The notes: a model not told the origin generated them from the sequence alone. Shown: positions 17,071-25,420, numbered from the stretch's first letter. The stretch: 64,000 nucleotides of DNA from Nitrosospira sp. Is2 (GCF_033095785.1 NZ_CP137134.1:2170001-2234000), one strand, 5' to 3'. Translations and numbers: made by a program.

Positions 17071-18087
17071 ATGGCAACAGTTCGTAAGTTATCTTCCGGT
17101 AAATGGAATGCCCAGGTACGCCGCAAGGGGCATTCACCCATCAGTAAGTCATTCACCTATGAGAAAGATGCTCATGTCTGGATTCGTAGCATTGAATCAG
17201 ATATGGATAGGGGGTCATACGTCAATCGTTCTACAGCAGACAGCACTACGTTAGGTGAAGCGTTAGAAAGGTATAGGGATGAGATTACGCCTAAGAAGAA
17301 AGGGAAGGATCAGGAACTAAGACGCATTGCTGTATGGCTTAAACATCCTTTAGCTAGAAGGTCATTGTCTTCTTTAAAAGGGAAGGACTTTGCGAAGCAT
17401 AGGGATGACCGACTATTGAAAAGATGTTCCGCTGGGACTTTGAGATTAGAACTAGCATTGATAAGCCACTTGTACACCATCGCATTGAAAGAATGGGGCA
17501 TACCCGTCACTAACCCTGTTTCCTTAATTAGGAAGCCCACAGCCAACAATGCTAGGACAAGACGACTAGAAGATGATGAGGAAGATAGATTATTAAATGC
17601 CTGTCGGCTGTCTAAGAATATCCTTCTATATCCAATAGCCGTATTAGCTATAGAAACTGCTATGAAGCTATCTGAGCTTTTGAATATGGAATGGACAGAC
17701 ATTGATATTAAGAAACGTATCATAGTCCTGTCGGACACTAAGAATGGAACAGCTAGAACCATTCCATTATCACTAAGGGCAATAGATATATTGTCTTCTA
17801 TACCTAAGCATATAGCCTGTCGGCGCGTGTTTTTTACTTGGTTGCCTAGAAGTGATGCGATGAATGGCGCATTTAAGACTGCTGTGAAGAAGGCAGGTAT
17901 GGATAACTTCCATTTCCATGACCTACGCCATGAAGCTACATCAAGATACTTTGAGTTAGGAATGAATGTAATGGAAGTTTCTGCAATAACAGGACATAAG
18001 TCATTACAAATGTTAAGAAGATATACTCATATATCCAATAATGTCCTTATTAATAAGCTAGATGGTCAAATAAGGGCAGTTAGCTAG
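17071..18087 (+). CDS. Tyrosine-type site-specific integrase
   Basis: A 338-residue phage-type integrase. The N-terminus (MATVRKLSSGKWNAQVRRKG) is an AP2-like arm-binding domain, followed by a SAM-like core-binding domain (about 60-160) and a catalytic domain. HDLRH gives His283 and Arg286, GHKS follows, and the nucleophile is Tyr318 in RRYTHI. The usual first catalytic arginine, expected in ETxMRxxEL, is lysine 199 (ETAMKLSELL, codon AAG). That may impair activity. The gene lies directly inside the left attachment site and reads inward. A strong terminator follows. Confidence 0.93.
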   Translation: MATVRKLSSGKWNAQVRRKGHSPISKSFTYEKDAHVWIRSIESDMDRGSYVNRSTADSTTLGEALERYRDEITPKKKGKDQELRRIAVWLKHPLARRSLSSLKGKDFAKHRDDRLLKRCSAGTLRLELALISHLYTIALKEWGIPVTNPVSLIRKPTANNARTRRLEDDEEDRLLNACRLSKNILLYPIAVLAIETAMKLSELLNMEWTDIDIKKRIIVLSDTKNGTARTIPLSLRAIDILSSIPKHIACRRVFFTWLPRSDAMNGAFKTAVKKAGMDNFHFHDLRHEATSRYFELGMNVMEVSAITGHKSLQMLRRYTHISNNVLINKLDGQIRAVS

Positions 18088-18169
18088 ATATTTTATTATC
18101 TAGTGGTGTACTGCAACACCCTACCAGCATAATTATCACATAGCCGATCTTCTGAAAGGTAATAGACAT

Positions 18170-18198
18170 AAGGGTTACAGCAATGTAGCCCTTTTTTT
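18170..18198 (+). terminator. Rho-independent terminator after integrase
   Basis: AAGGGTTACA, loop GCAA, TGTAGCCCTT, then a run of seven or more T. The stem has ten pairs with one G-T pair. The rest of 18088-18446 is AT-rich with no gene and probably holds the promoter of the next gene. Confidence 0.85.
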
Positions 18199-18446
18199 AT
18201 ATTTATTTTTATCCTTACTGCATCAATAGCGTATTACATATGCATCTTCCGTCGTATGTAATACCGCATCAGATCAATAACTGTCCTTCTGAATCAATAA
18301 TTTATACAACTGCATAAGATAAACATATCAAAAACTGGAAAGTCAAGCACTTCTTATGATATAATATTGGCATATTAAATGTATATAGTTATCCAATAAT
18401 AGTAATAGTATCACAGTAATCTTTAAATGTAAAAGGAAATAAGTAA

Positions 18447-18890
18447 ATGGAAGACGATTCAATATTCAATCAAGAACATCACAGCAACGAAGCAACTGCT
18501 TTCCTAGCAAAGAAGCACAACAGCGTTAACGAACAAGTGAAGGGTATGAGGAATGCCTTTCATGATCTTCATAAAGAAGCTACGGGTGAACCTGATTGGG
18601 CTTCTATGTTAGCTAATGCCACAAGTCAGCAAGCTAAGATGCAGATACGTGCTGCGCGTGAAACTTACGAAGAAGAAGCCAAATACAAGGCGTGGGAAGC
18701 AGTACAGAAAGTTCAGGAAGGCAAGATTAGTACGATTCTTTCAAAGCCGATCACCGAAAGAAATAAGGCGTATTACGACAATCTACAAAAGACCGACCCT
18801 AATTCCTATTGGGATACGAAAGTACAAGCGCAACGTCGCCGGGACATTAAGACGTTGGGGTTGGCCTATTACTTGAAGGGGGTTAAGTAA
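18447..18890 (+). CDS. Hypothetical protein of the integrated element
   Basis: A 147-residue, highly charged, largely helical protein I do not recognise. It has no signal peptide or membrane segment, an acidic N-terminus and a basic C-terminus (AQRRRDIKTLGLAYYLKGVK). AAGGAAA lies eight bases before the ATG. Its stop codon overlaps a following ATG (TAATG at 18888), so it was the first gene of a coupled pair whose second member has been split by the IS3 element. It could be a small virion, packaging-interference or regulatory protein of a satellite, but nothing in the sequence proves that. Confidence 0.75.
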   Translation: MEDDSIFNQEHHSNEATAFLAKKHNSVNEQVKGMRNAFHDLHKEATGEPDWASMLANATSQQAKMQIRAARETYEEEAKYKAWEAVQKVQEGKISTILSKPITERNKAYYDNLQKTDPNSYWDTKVQAQRRRDIKTLGLAYYLKGVK

Positions 18891-18930
18891 TGGATGACAT
18901 TCAGGGAATAAGGAAGCGTAAGCTTCCCCC

Positions 18931-19760
18931 TCAAGTAGACAGTTCAGAAGTAGAATTCTTCCCTGTGAGCAATTGCTCACGGAACACAGCCGGGGGCAGG
19001 CTTCCCAGCGCGTCATGGGGTCGTTCTTCGTTATAGCTTTGTAGCCACTGATGCGTGATTTCTCGCACCTCATCCAGTGACGTAAATAACCAATTGTTGA
19101 GGACTTCCGTCCGATATGATCGGTTGAAACGCTCGATGAAAGCATTTTGATTCGGCTTGCCCGGCTGGATGAAACGCAGTTCAATGCCCTTGTCCTGGCA
19201 CCAATCGGCCAAGTACTGCGAGGTCAGTTCCGGGCCATTGTCGAGCCGTATCGCTTTGGGCAACCCACGCCAAACCTCAAGCTGCTGTAATGTTCGCACG
19301 ACGCGTTGCGCGGGCAGACTGGTATCGATCTCGATAGCTAACGCCTCTCGTACGCTTTCATCCAGAATATTCAATGTGCGGAATCGACGTCCCTGGTAGA
19401 GACGTCGCTCATGAAGTCCAGCGACCAGACTTCATTGGGCAGCTGCGGTGCGTCCAGCGGCTGCATTGGTCTGATCAATCGTTTCTTCGTACGACGCGGC
19501 AGATTGAGCTTCATGGCGCAATACACCCGCCAGACTCGCTTGTGGTTCCAATGATGACCTTTAAGCCGCAGCCGGTGATGGCATTTCCAAAATCCCCAAC
19601 GGCCATGCCTGGCAACAATCGCATTGAGCGCCTCAATCACCGGCGCATCCCGCACTGCAAGCTTGTTCTCGTCCCGGTAATACGCCGCCCGTGACAGGTT
19701 CACCAATTGGCAGGATTGTCTGATCGACAGCTTCTGATCACCCGCCAAACGCAAAACCAC
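18931..19760 (-). pseudogene. IS3 transposase orfB, frameshifted
   Basis: DDE-type integrase/transposase. The N-terminal part starts at 19760 (frame open upstream to the slippery site) with MVLRLAGDQ and reaches SLDFMSD, containing the first catalytic aspartate. The frame then runs into a stop at 19371 reading DVDSAH. The downstream part from 19374 (NILDESVREAL) supplies the second aspartate (RLDNGPE) and the glutamate (AFIERFNRSYR). One frameshift near 19385-19400, where LYQGRRFRTLNILDE would be expected, separates them. Confidence 0.88.
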
Positions 19761-19780
19761 ATCCCGGCGCTCAGACGGCG

Positions 19781-20044
19781 CTATAGCTTTTTTAATACCG
19801 CCTTGATCGCTTCATTCTCCAGCGCAAGATTCGCATACATGCGCTTGAGCTGACTATTTTCCGCTTCCAGCTCCTTCACCCGTACCAACTCGGAAACCTC
19901 AAGCCCACCATACTTGGCTTTCCACTTATAGTAGGTTGCCGAACTGATCCCGTGCTTGCGCCATATCTCGTTGACCGCAACGCCACCGTCCGCTTCCTTC
20001 AGAATCCCAACAATCTGGCTTTCCGTAAAACGTGATTTCTTCAT
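19781..20044 (-). CDS. IS3 transposase orfA
   Basis: An 87-residue DNA-binding protein with the IS3/IS911-type helix-turn-helix (SQIVGILKEAD...RKHGISSATYYKWK) and a C-terminal leucine-zipper stretch (LEAENSQLKRMYANLALEN). It ends in KKL at the programmed -1 frameshift motif, which would fuse it in frame to orfB reading KAIAPSERRDVV. Intact. Confidence 0.9.
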   Translation of the reverse strand: MKKSRFTESQIVGILKEADGGVAVNEIWRKHGISSATYYKWKAKYGGLEVSELVRVKELEAENSQLKRMYANLALENEAIKAVLKKL

Positions 20045-20460
20045 TTGAACCTCCAGGCAAAATCCTGCCAGAAAGTTCTACTTTTCGCTTGTCTCTAAAA
20101 CAGGGAAGCTTACGGAAGCATCGAAATGGGCGGCGAAGGACTTGCCGCATCCTTCTTAAGCCAAATGTAGTATCTGCTGCGAAGCAGTAGGTGAAGGGTT
20201 AAAAAGAAGGGTAAACGACGAAGCAGGCAAGTAAGAAGTCTTGCCTCACAGAAAGAAGGGTAGCGCCACAGGCATGGCTGCGTTACTCAGAAATAATGAT
20301 CTTTGTTCTTTTGATTCCTGATTCTATCCCACATGATCCGGTAGAAGTGCCTGATATTGATAATTTCTGCTAGAAAATCTGTGGGTGCAATGCACTATAT
20401 AACAGACACCCCTCACCCCCTGCTACCCCTTGCTATACATCTAATACACCTTACTTTCCA

Positions 20461-20504
20461 TTCACATTCCATTCACAATCGTTCACACTTCCATCTAGTT
20501 CACA
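20461..20504. repeat. Right-end TTCACA repeats (candidate arm sites)
   Basis: TTCACA at 20461, 20472, 20482 and 20499, spaced 11, 10 and 17 bases, close to helical phasing for the first three. They mirror the three copies at the left end. The rest of 20115-20460 has no recognisable gene. Confidence 0.5.
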
Positions 20505-20525
20505 ACTTTGCTTTAATGTTATAAT
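20499..20525 (+). promoter_or_regulatory. Island-borne promoter now serving the tRNA
   Basis: A perfect TATAAT at 20520-20525 lies 51 bases before the intact tRNA. The best -35 is TTCACA at 20499-20504 with a short 15-base spacer, which also counts as an arm-type repeat. Because the tRNA's own promoter is at 16.9 kb, some promoter in this stretch must now drive it. Confidence 0.4.
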
Positions 20526-20569
20526 ACACCTTGCTTCACACAGTAAGATGTTGATAGTAAGAAGGATTT

Positions 20570-20615
20570 AATACGTGGCGAATTAGCTCAGTGGTTAGAG
20601 CAGCGGAATCATAAT
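20570..20615 (+). repeat. Right attachment site: 5' half of tRNA
   Basis: Second copy of the 46-bp direct repeat, forming the first half of the intact tRNA. Element-derived sequence therefore supplies the tRNA 5' half and leader, while the 3' half is the original host gene. Confidence 0.9.
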
Positions 20616-20652
20616 CCGTTGGTCCCCAGTTCGAATCTGGGATTCGCTACCA
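20577..20652 (+). tRNA. tRNA with anticodon CAT (Ile2 or elongator Met)
   Basis: 76 bases with an encoded CCA. Acceptor GGCGAAT pairs with ATTCGCT (first pair G-T), the D arm is GCTC/GAGC, the anticodon stem GCGGA/TCCGT holds loop ATCATAA, and the T arm is CCCAG-TTCGAAT-CTGGG. CAT with this D loop (AGTGGTTA) and variable region (TTGGTC) resembles the lysidine-modified tRNA-Ile2 of E. coli more than elongator tRNA-Met, but only experimental or comparative data would decide. It is not an initiator. It is the integration site of the neighbouring element. Confidence 0.92.
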
Positions 20653-20675
20653 ATTATTCAGGGGCTTACGTTCAA

Positions 20676-21159
20676 ATGCGTAAGCCTTTTGTCTTTCATG
20701 GGACACTAGTGGGGCAGAAGAAATTTAATGGTGATCGCTCAACAGTAAAGGTTCTTATAAGAGCAGACATTGAGCAGCAATGTATACAATTTGACCTTCA
20801 GGTAGTCCAGAGTATTTGGGATCAAACAAGGAGCTTGCGCTCAAACTCAGATGTTACATCAGCCAAAGAATTGCTTGAATGGCTTGGAATAGTTGGCTGC
20901 GTAGGGGGAGTGTTTGGTGTTATCGGCGTCATAAAAGTGGCTGGGTGGTCGTTCCATGGACGCTGAGGAACTGGAATACACAACAAAGAAAAATATAACA
21001 AGAATTTCGGTCACAGGAAGCAACAATGTCATCTTTGCGCATTCTCAAGCTGTTGAGTTAATGCGCGAAGATCAAGTTATATCAAATATTAAGAAAATTG
21101 TTAAACCGGTTACAAAGGAGGGGTATGAATCTTTGGAATTTGAATCCAAAACGGTCTGA
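20676..21159 (+). pseudogene. Frameshifted hypothetical membrane-protein remnant
   Basis: Two overlapping frames appear to be one gene. The first (20676-20966) ends in a hydrophobic segment (LGIVGCVGGVFGVIGVIKVAG). The second (20956-21159) has SVTGSNNVIFAHSQAVELM...VKPVTKEGYESLEFESK. A membrane segment followed by a GNNN-type strand and a VKP-EGYESLEF tail is a pattern I associate with a family of uncharacterised proteins. The N-terminus is missing at the tRNA end and the C-terminus stops at the junction with the truncated SRAP gene. A +1 shift near 20950-20966 separates the halves. Confidence 0.55.
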
Positions 21160-21584
21160 TGCGTATACCTCTGAAAGTTCGTTAGCCCAGCCATAAAACT
21201 CGGTTCATTCACCTTCCGCGTGATATACCACGGCTGGTTCTTTCCGTTCTCTACCGTCCATTCATACCACCCGCCGCAAGGAACAATTACCCTTCCTTCG
21301 CGGCACATGTGCCGGAAGTAACTTCCTGTTAGCGATTTCTCAACCCGCGCACATATCCATGGTTTCTTCTTCTGAACCGCTTCTTTGGGAGTCCGATAAC
21401 CCCAGGTCATGCCAATGAATTGCAGTTCCCCCTTGTCAAGCATAATCATCCATGGGCAGCGTCCGGGGGCGGTATTGTATGAGGGAATGTGGTCACCTAA
21501 CCACGTCACATGGTCGCTAGTATCAGCACCAAGGGCGCTAGCGTAATACCGCTTTGTTTCAGATTGTTCAAATCTTCCGCACAT
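21072..21584 (-). pseudogene. SRAP (HMCES/YedK) peptidase-like, 3'-truncated, copy 1
   Basis: SOS-response-associated peptidase family, which forms a protective cross-link with abasic sites through the N-terminal cysteine. The catalytic Cys2 (MCGRFEQSE) is present, and the family blocks SYNTAPG, TWGYRTPKEA, NARxE-like ICARVEKSL and PCGGWYEWT are intact. After YTHQTV (about 21150) the frame departs from the second copy at 30 kb and runs antisense through the neighbouring remnant, so the last third, including the conserved histidine region (expected HDRMP), is missing. The nuclease fragment upstream overlaps its start by 17 bases. Confidence 0.85.
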
Positions 21585-21750
21585 TGCTGTTTTTACGCCA
21601 TTCCCAGGGCGGGGTAGGTGAAGGATCAGCCCATAGCCCGCGTTGACCTACTTTCGCCCCGTGTTCCAACACATATAGGTCGTGGCCTTTTGCGTAACCG
21701 CCGATATACCCACGCCATGCCAGATGCTTGATCTTTTGGTGGTATATCAC
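21568..21750 (-). pseudogene. Thermonuclease (SNase) C-terminal fragment, copy 1
   Basis: The last 45 or so residues (LAWRGYIGGYAKGHDLYVLE onward to WADPSPTPPWEWRK) match the C-terminus of the staphylococcal-nuclease-like protein encoded at 30.6-31.1 kb. The signal peptide and catalytic half are gone. It is the partner of the adjacent SRAP remnant. Confidence 0.8.
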
Positions 21751-21807
21751 TTTGTTTTTTTATGCGAAAGAAAATAGTGGTCACGGTCAGATTTTATGTG
21801 AGGTCAT

Positions 21808-23976
21808 TTAAAGCCAGCTTAAACGCGGCTTTTCAATGCCATACCCTTGGGCATAATCCACGCCGATCCTTTCTAACGCTCCAAGAATTGCGTCGTTCTC
21901 TACAAACTCCGCGATCGTCTTGATATTCATGACGTGCCCTATGGAATTGATCGCCTCGACCATTGCCTGGTCGATGGGATCATCCATCATGTCCTTTACA
22001 AACTCCCCATCGATTTTTAAATAATCAACGGGTAAACGCTTGAGATACGTAAACGAGGACATCCCGCTCCCAAAATCATCGAGGGAAAAACGACATCCCT
22101 GCTCTTTTAGTTTACCCATCAACACAACAGCCTGAGTCAAATTTGAAATCGCCGAGGTTTCCGTGATTTCGAAACAAATCCCCCCAGGTGGAACCTTGTA
22201 CAGATCGAACTGCTCCGTCACGAATTCATAAAAGTTCTCATCGCAAATGGACGCGCCGGAAAGATTGATGGCGCATGTGCCGACAGAAGTACCCGCCGGA
22301 TGACGTCCCTCATATTGCGCAAAAGCGGTAGTGATCACCCAGCGATCGAGTTGAGGCATCAGGCCGTAACGCTCCGCTGCCGGGATAAAGGCCATCGGCG
22401 GTATTAGCGTTCCGTCTTCGTCCTGCATACGCAATAGCAGTTCGTAGTGATCGCCATCCTCTAAACTGTTCAACCGCAATATTTTTTGCGAGTACAGGAC
22501 GAAGCGATTCTCTTCTAGCGCTTTCTGAATACGGACTACCCATCCCATTTCACGGCTACGTTGCGCGAGCGCGGCGTCTTCTGGCGTATAGATTTGAACC
22601 CGATTGCGCCCTTTGTCCTTGGCAAGATAGCAAGCGGCATCTGCCATGCGTAAAATATCGGCTAGTGTTTCCTTTCCATCACTAAAGGTGACCAATCCGA
22701 TACTCAAACCCAGCTGAAATACTTTTTCTTTGCAGACGAAACGAAACTCATGCACGGTCTTTAGAAGCATTTCAGCCACGTTCACTGCAGGCACCGTTGT
22801 GCAGCTTTCCAGCAATACGCCAAATTCATCTCCTCCCAGGCGGGCCAGGGTATCGTTTCTGCGAACTTTGGCTTGAAGTACGCTGGTAAGTTGTCTTAAT
22901 AACTCGTCACCAGCCATGTGACCACAGGTATCGTTCACGATCTTGAACTGATCGAGATCGAGATAAAGCAGTGTATGTTGCTTGGCGTCCACTTTAGCCG
23001 TCACCAGCGCGTGGTCTAGACGCCGTTCGAATTCGCGCCGGTTAATGAGGCCGGTTAACGCATCATGGGATGCCTGATGCGTCATCTGCATTGCCATCTT
23101 TTCCGCATGGGTCACGTCGTGGAATACCAGTACGGTTCCTACGATCTCTCCGTGCTGATCAAGTATTGGAGCAGCCGAATCTTCAATAGGAAAAGTCATG
23201 CCGCTTCGCTGTACAAGAAGTGTGTGCAGAGCCAGACCCATGGGTCGCTTTTCCAGAAGGACCCGCTCAACCGGGTTAGGAGCGACCTCCATGGTTTGCG
23301 AATTGATGATGCTAAATACCTCCGGCAACGGAAGGCCACTTGCTTCCTTTGAAGCCCAGCCCGTCATAGTTTCCGCGACCGGGTTGAGATAAGTCACGTT
23401 GCCGGCTATATCTGTCGTGATAACAGCATCAGCGATACAGCCAAGCGTGACGCGCAAACGCTCCTTCTCTGTGAAGAGCACCTTTTCAATAAGTTTGCCC
23501 TCTGTAATATTCCGACGAAGTCCCGTTTGGATTTCCTGACCCGCAGTAATGTCACGACGAAGTCCCGCCTTTACCTCTCTTGAAAGTGCCAGCAGCACGC
23601 CTAGGTTGGGCAGAGCCAGAGCTTTGGGTATTAGCAGCCATAACACGCCCGCAGTGACGATAGACGCGAAGGCAGTGCCCGCTTTGAGCATGCCTTCAGC
23701 CCAATATATCGGCGTCCAGATTGTCAGGATATTCAGTGCATGAGTAAACCCGCACAGCATGATAAACAGCCCGAACATAGCAAACGCAGACTTGTATGCC
23801 AGATCGGTACGGTGTTTCACGAAATAAATAAGGCCTATAGCAATGGACATATATGCCAGAGCAATGATGGCGTCGGAGATTAGATGAAGCCATAGCACTT
23901 CGGGCATCCAAAGATAGCAATGCCCGTGGGGAATGAAATCTTCTTGGTTAAAAAAAACATTAAATTGAGTGAGCAT
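21808..23976 (-). CDS. Ethylene-receptor-like sensor, PAS, GGDEF and EAL protein
   Basis: A 722-residue c-di-GMP protein. Residues 25-125 form three membrane helices strikingly like the ETR1 ethylene-binding domain: Asp35 and Tyr42 in SDAIIALAY and Cys75/His79 in LCGFTH correspond, with a constant offset of ten, to ETR1 Asp25, Tyr32, Cys65 and His69. A duplicated GLRRDIT/GLRRNIT linker, a PAS domain (about 175-300), GGDEF (RLGGDEFG with an RRND inhibitory-site motif upstream) and EAL follow. EAL residues look active: ELLLR, NLSG, EITET, DDFGSG, LKID, QGYG. I chose ATG 23976 (AGGA upstream) over a TTG at 24057. Confidence 0.9.
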   Translation of the reverse strand: MLTQFNVFFNQEDFIPHGHCYLWMPEVLWLHLISDAIIALAYMSIAIGLIYFVKHRTDLAYKSAFAMFGLFIMLCGFTHALNILTIWTPIYWAEGMLKAGTAFASIVTAGVLWLLIPKALALPNLGVLLALSREVKAGLRRDITAGQEIQTGLRRNITEGKLIEKVLFTEKERLRVTLGCIADAVITTDIAGNVTYLNPVAETMTGWASKEASGLPLPEVFSIINSQTMEVAPNPVERVLLEKRPMGLALHTLLVQRSGMTFPIEDSAAPILDQHGEIVGTVLVFHDVTHAEKMAMQMTHQASHDALTGLINRREFERRLDHALVTAKVDAKQHTLLYLDLDQFKIVNDTCGHMAGDELLRQLTSVLQAKVRRNDTLARLGGDEFGVLLESCTTVPAVNVAEMLLKTVHEFRFVCKEKVFQLGLSIGLVTFSDGKETLADILRMADAACYLAKDKGRNRVQIYTPEDAALAQRSREMGWVVRIQKALEENRFVLYSQKILRLNSLEDGDHYELLLRMQDEDGTLIPPMAFIPAAERYGLMPQLDRWVITTAFAQYEGRHPAGTSVGTCAINLSGASICDENFYEFVTEQFDLYKVPPGGICFEITETSAISNLTQAVVLMGKLKEQGCRFSLDDFGSGMSSFTYLKRLPVDYLKIDGEFVKDMMDDPIDQAMVEAINSIGHVMNIKTIAEFVENDAILGALERIGVDYAQGYGIEKPRLSWL

Positions 23977-24659
23977 GATTTCCTGAAATAGGAGTTCGGC
24001 TTGATTCCGACTGATGTTGGATGGCAGAAATACGACTTTGCCGATCAGCGCACTCAACCATAACGTTAGGAGGAGCGCAATTGGATCATGCGGTGATGCC
24101 TTTGAATGCTGACGGCATTTTACAGCTAGAAGAAAGGCTGCATAACGAAGGGCAGATTACTCGGACGCGCCAAGAGGCGAGAGAAATGAGGCGCCCGTAT
24201 AGAGCGCCTAGGCGGGGATACCTTACAAGCCACCCGTCCTGCCACAAAGCCCCCCGTGGAGACCCCCCCACCCCCATAGGCTTTAACGACAGAGCGCGGC
24301 AAAACTTTCTACCGTGCTACGGTATTGCCAGAAATAGATCGCCCGTCCGCGGTGCTCTTGAGCATCAATTAGAGGCATTCCTATACGCTACTGGAACTGT
24401 GCGGACTTAGAGGCCGGGAATGGCTCTTACCCTACCTCGGGTATACCTTCACTGGTTAATGCGCTCCGAACCTTCCCTGGGCCCTTTCTAGAGGCGTCAT
24501 CATATCCGTCACATAAAGTGTTTTACCCTCTACATATCCTCTAACGTACTGGCCCCCTTAGGTTTTAAAATAAATCGCTAAAATGCTGTGTAGCGCCAGA
24601 ATTAGGGACATTCCCATCGCCTTACCGAAACTGCCAGACTTAGACGCTGCGAACCCTGT

Positions 24660-25080
24660 CGCGAGAGCAAAGCAATATGACCGGTTATCTTCAAATCCCT
24701 ATACTTGCTACACTCAGATTTTTGTTAATCGTATGTAGAGCGAGTCCCGATGGGATACCTTACACACCCCGCCCTGCCAGAGAACGCCCCAGTCACTCAT
24801 TAGGCAAAGAGGGTGAAGCATGGAGAGCTGCTTAAAAATCAATCAATAAGTCACTGCTAGAGCGATTGCATTCCCTAGGGTAGGCTCAGGTATTACCGGA
24901 AAAAGATCGTCGATGCCACCCCTCCGTACAGCTAGCTCTAGAGGCATTCCCTGTAGCGTAGAGTTACCCCCATCTTTGCAACCTTTCTCAGTTTTAGTTA
25001 TTGGGACCAATGAGAGCGTGTATTAGGCAGTCGTGCATCGAGTATGTACGGAGGGATACTTTAGTGCCGTTCCCACCCCC
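24660..25080. repeat. Non-coding repeat unit, copy A
   Basis: About 420 bases, alignable from GCGAGAGCAAAGCAATATGA to the TACGGAGGGATACTT and CCACCCC block. It matches copy B at 25421-25840. Its core at 24792-24925 (starting GTCACTCATTAGGCAAAGAG) is nearly identical to copy C at 27356-27490. Confidence 0.85.
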
Positions 25081-25282
25081 CATAGGCTTTATACACTCCC
25101 TGATATCGCGTTGTAGACCGTCTGGTTGCCTCTTACCCTATCTATCCTCTTACCTAACCCCTAATGGTCGCTAATTGCCACTACAGTGCCAGAGTTAGAG
25201 GCATTCCCATAGCCCTAGCGGAACCGTCCAGGCTTAGACGCCGCGAATGTTCTTACCCGATCTAGAAAAACCTTGCATGAAT

Positions 25283-25336
25283 GCTACCCCTAGCATAGAT
25301 GCTACCCCTAGCATAGATGCTACCCCTAGCACCGAC
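25283..25336. repeat. 18-bp tandem repeat, three units
   Basis: GCTACCCCTAGCATAGAT twice exactly (25283, 25301), then a third unit with changes at its end (25319), and a related TTACCCCTAGCACCCAT at 25364. Each unit holds the small palindrome-like CTAGCATAG. It lies inside the non-coding repeat region. Confidence 0.9.
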
Positions 25337-25420
25337 GCGCGGGACGACTCGCATAGATGCGCGTTACCCCTAGCACCCATGACACCCTATTCACCATTAT
25401 CCATCAATAAACATCATATC

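Larger units (their letters stand above)
18917..20114 (-). mobile_element. IS3-family insertion sequence (IS407-like), frameshifted
   Basis: About 1.2 kb bounded by inverted repeats: CGTAAGCTTCCC at 18917 and its exact complement ending at 20114, continuing imperfectly through TAGACA and AAGTAGAA. GAAG flanks both ends and may be the 4-bp target duplication typical of this group. It carries orfA and orfB on the minus strand, with a preserved A-AAA-AAG slippery site between them, but orfB is broken. It entered the small tRNA-linked element after that element had integrated or as cargo. Confidence 0.85.
18890..20190 (+). pseudogene. Small gene interrupted by the IS3 element
   Basis: An ATG at 18890 overlaps the upstream stop (TAATG) and reads MDDIQGIRK before meeting the IS. 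If the IS and one copy of a 4-bp repeat GAAG are removed, the frame continues HRNGRRRTCRILLK and stops at 20188-20190, giving about 32 residues. Another frame across the right flank also looks protein-like, so the original gene may have been longer and frameshifted. Confidence 0.3.
16967..20569. mobile_element. Small tRNA-integrated element with integrase
   Basis: About 3.6 kb between 46-bp direct repeats. It is visibly AT-richer than its neighbours and carries an integrase, a terminator, one unknown gene with a good ribosome-binding site, and an IS3-family insertion of about 1.2 kb. Without the IS the element would be about 2.4 kb. No capsid, replication, conjugation or known satellite gene is visible. 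It is a minimal integrative element or the remnant of a larger one. Confidence 0.85.
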
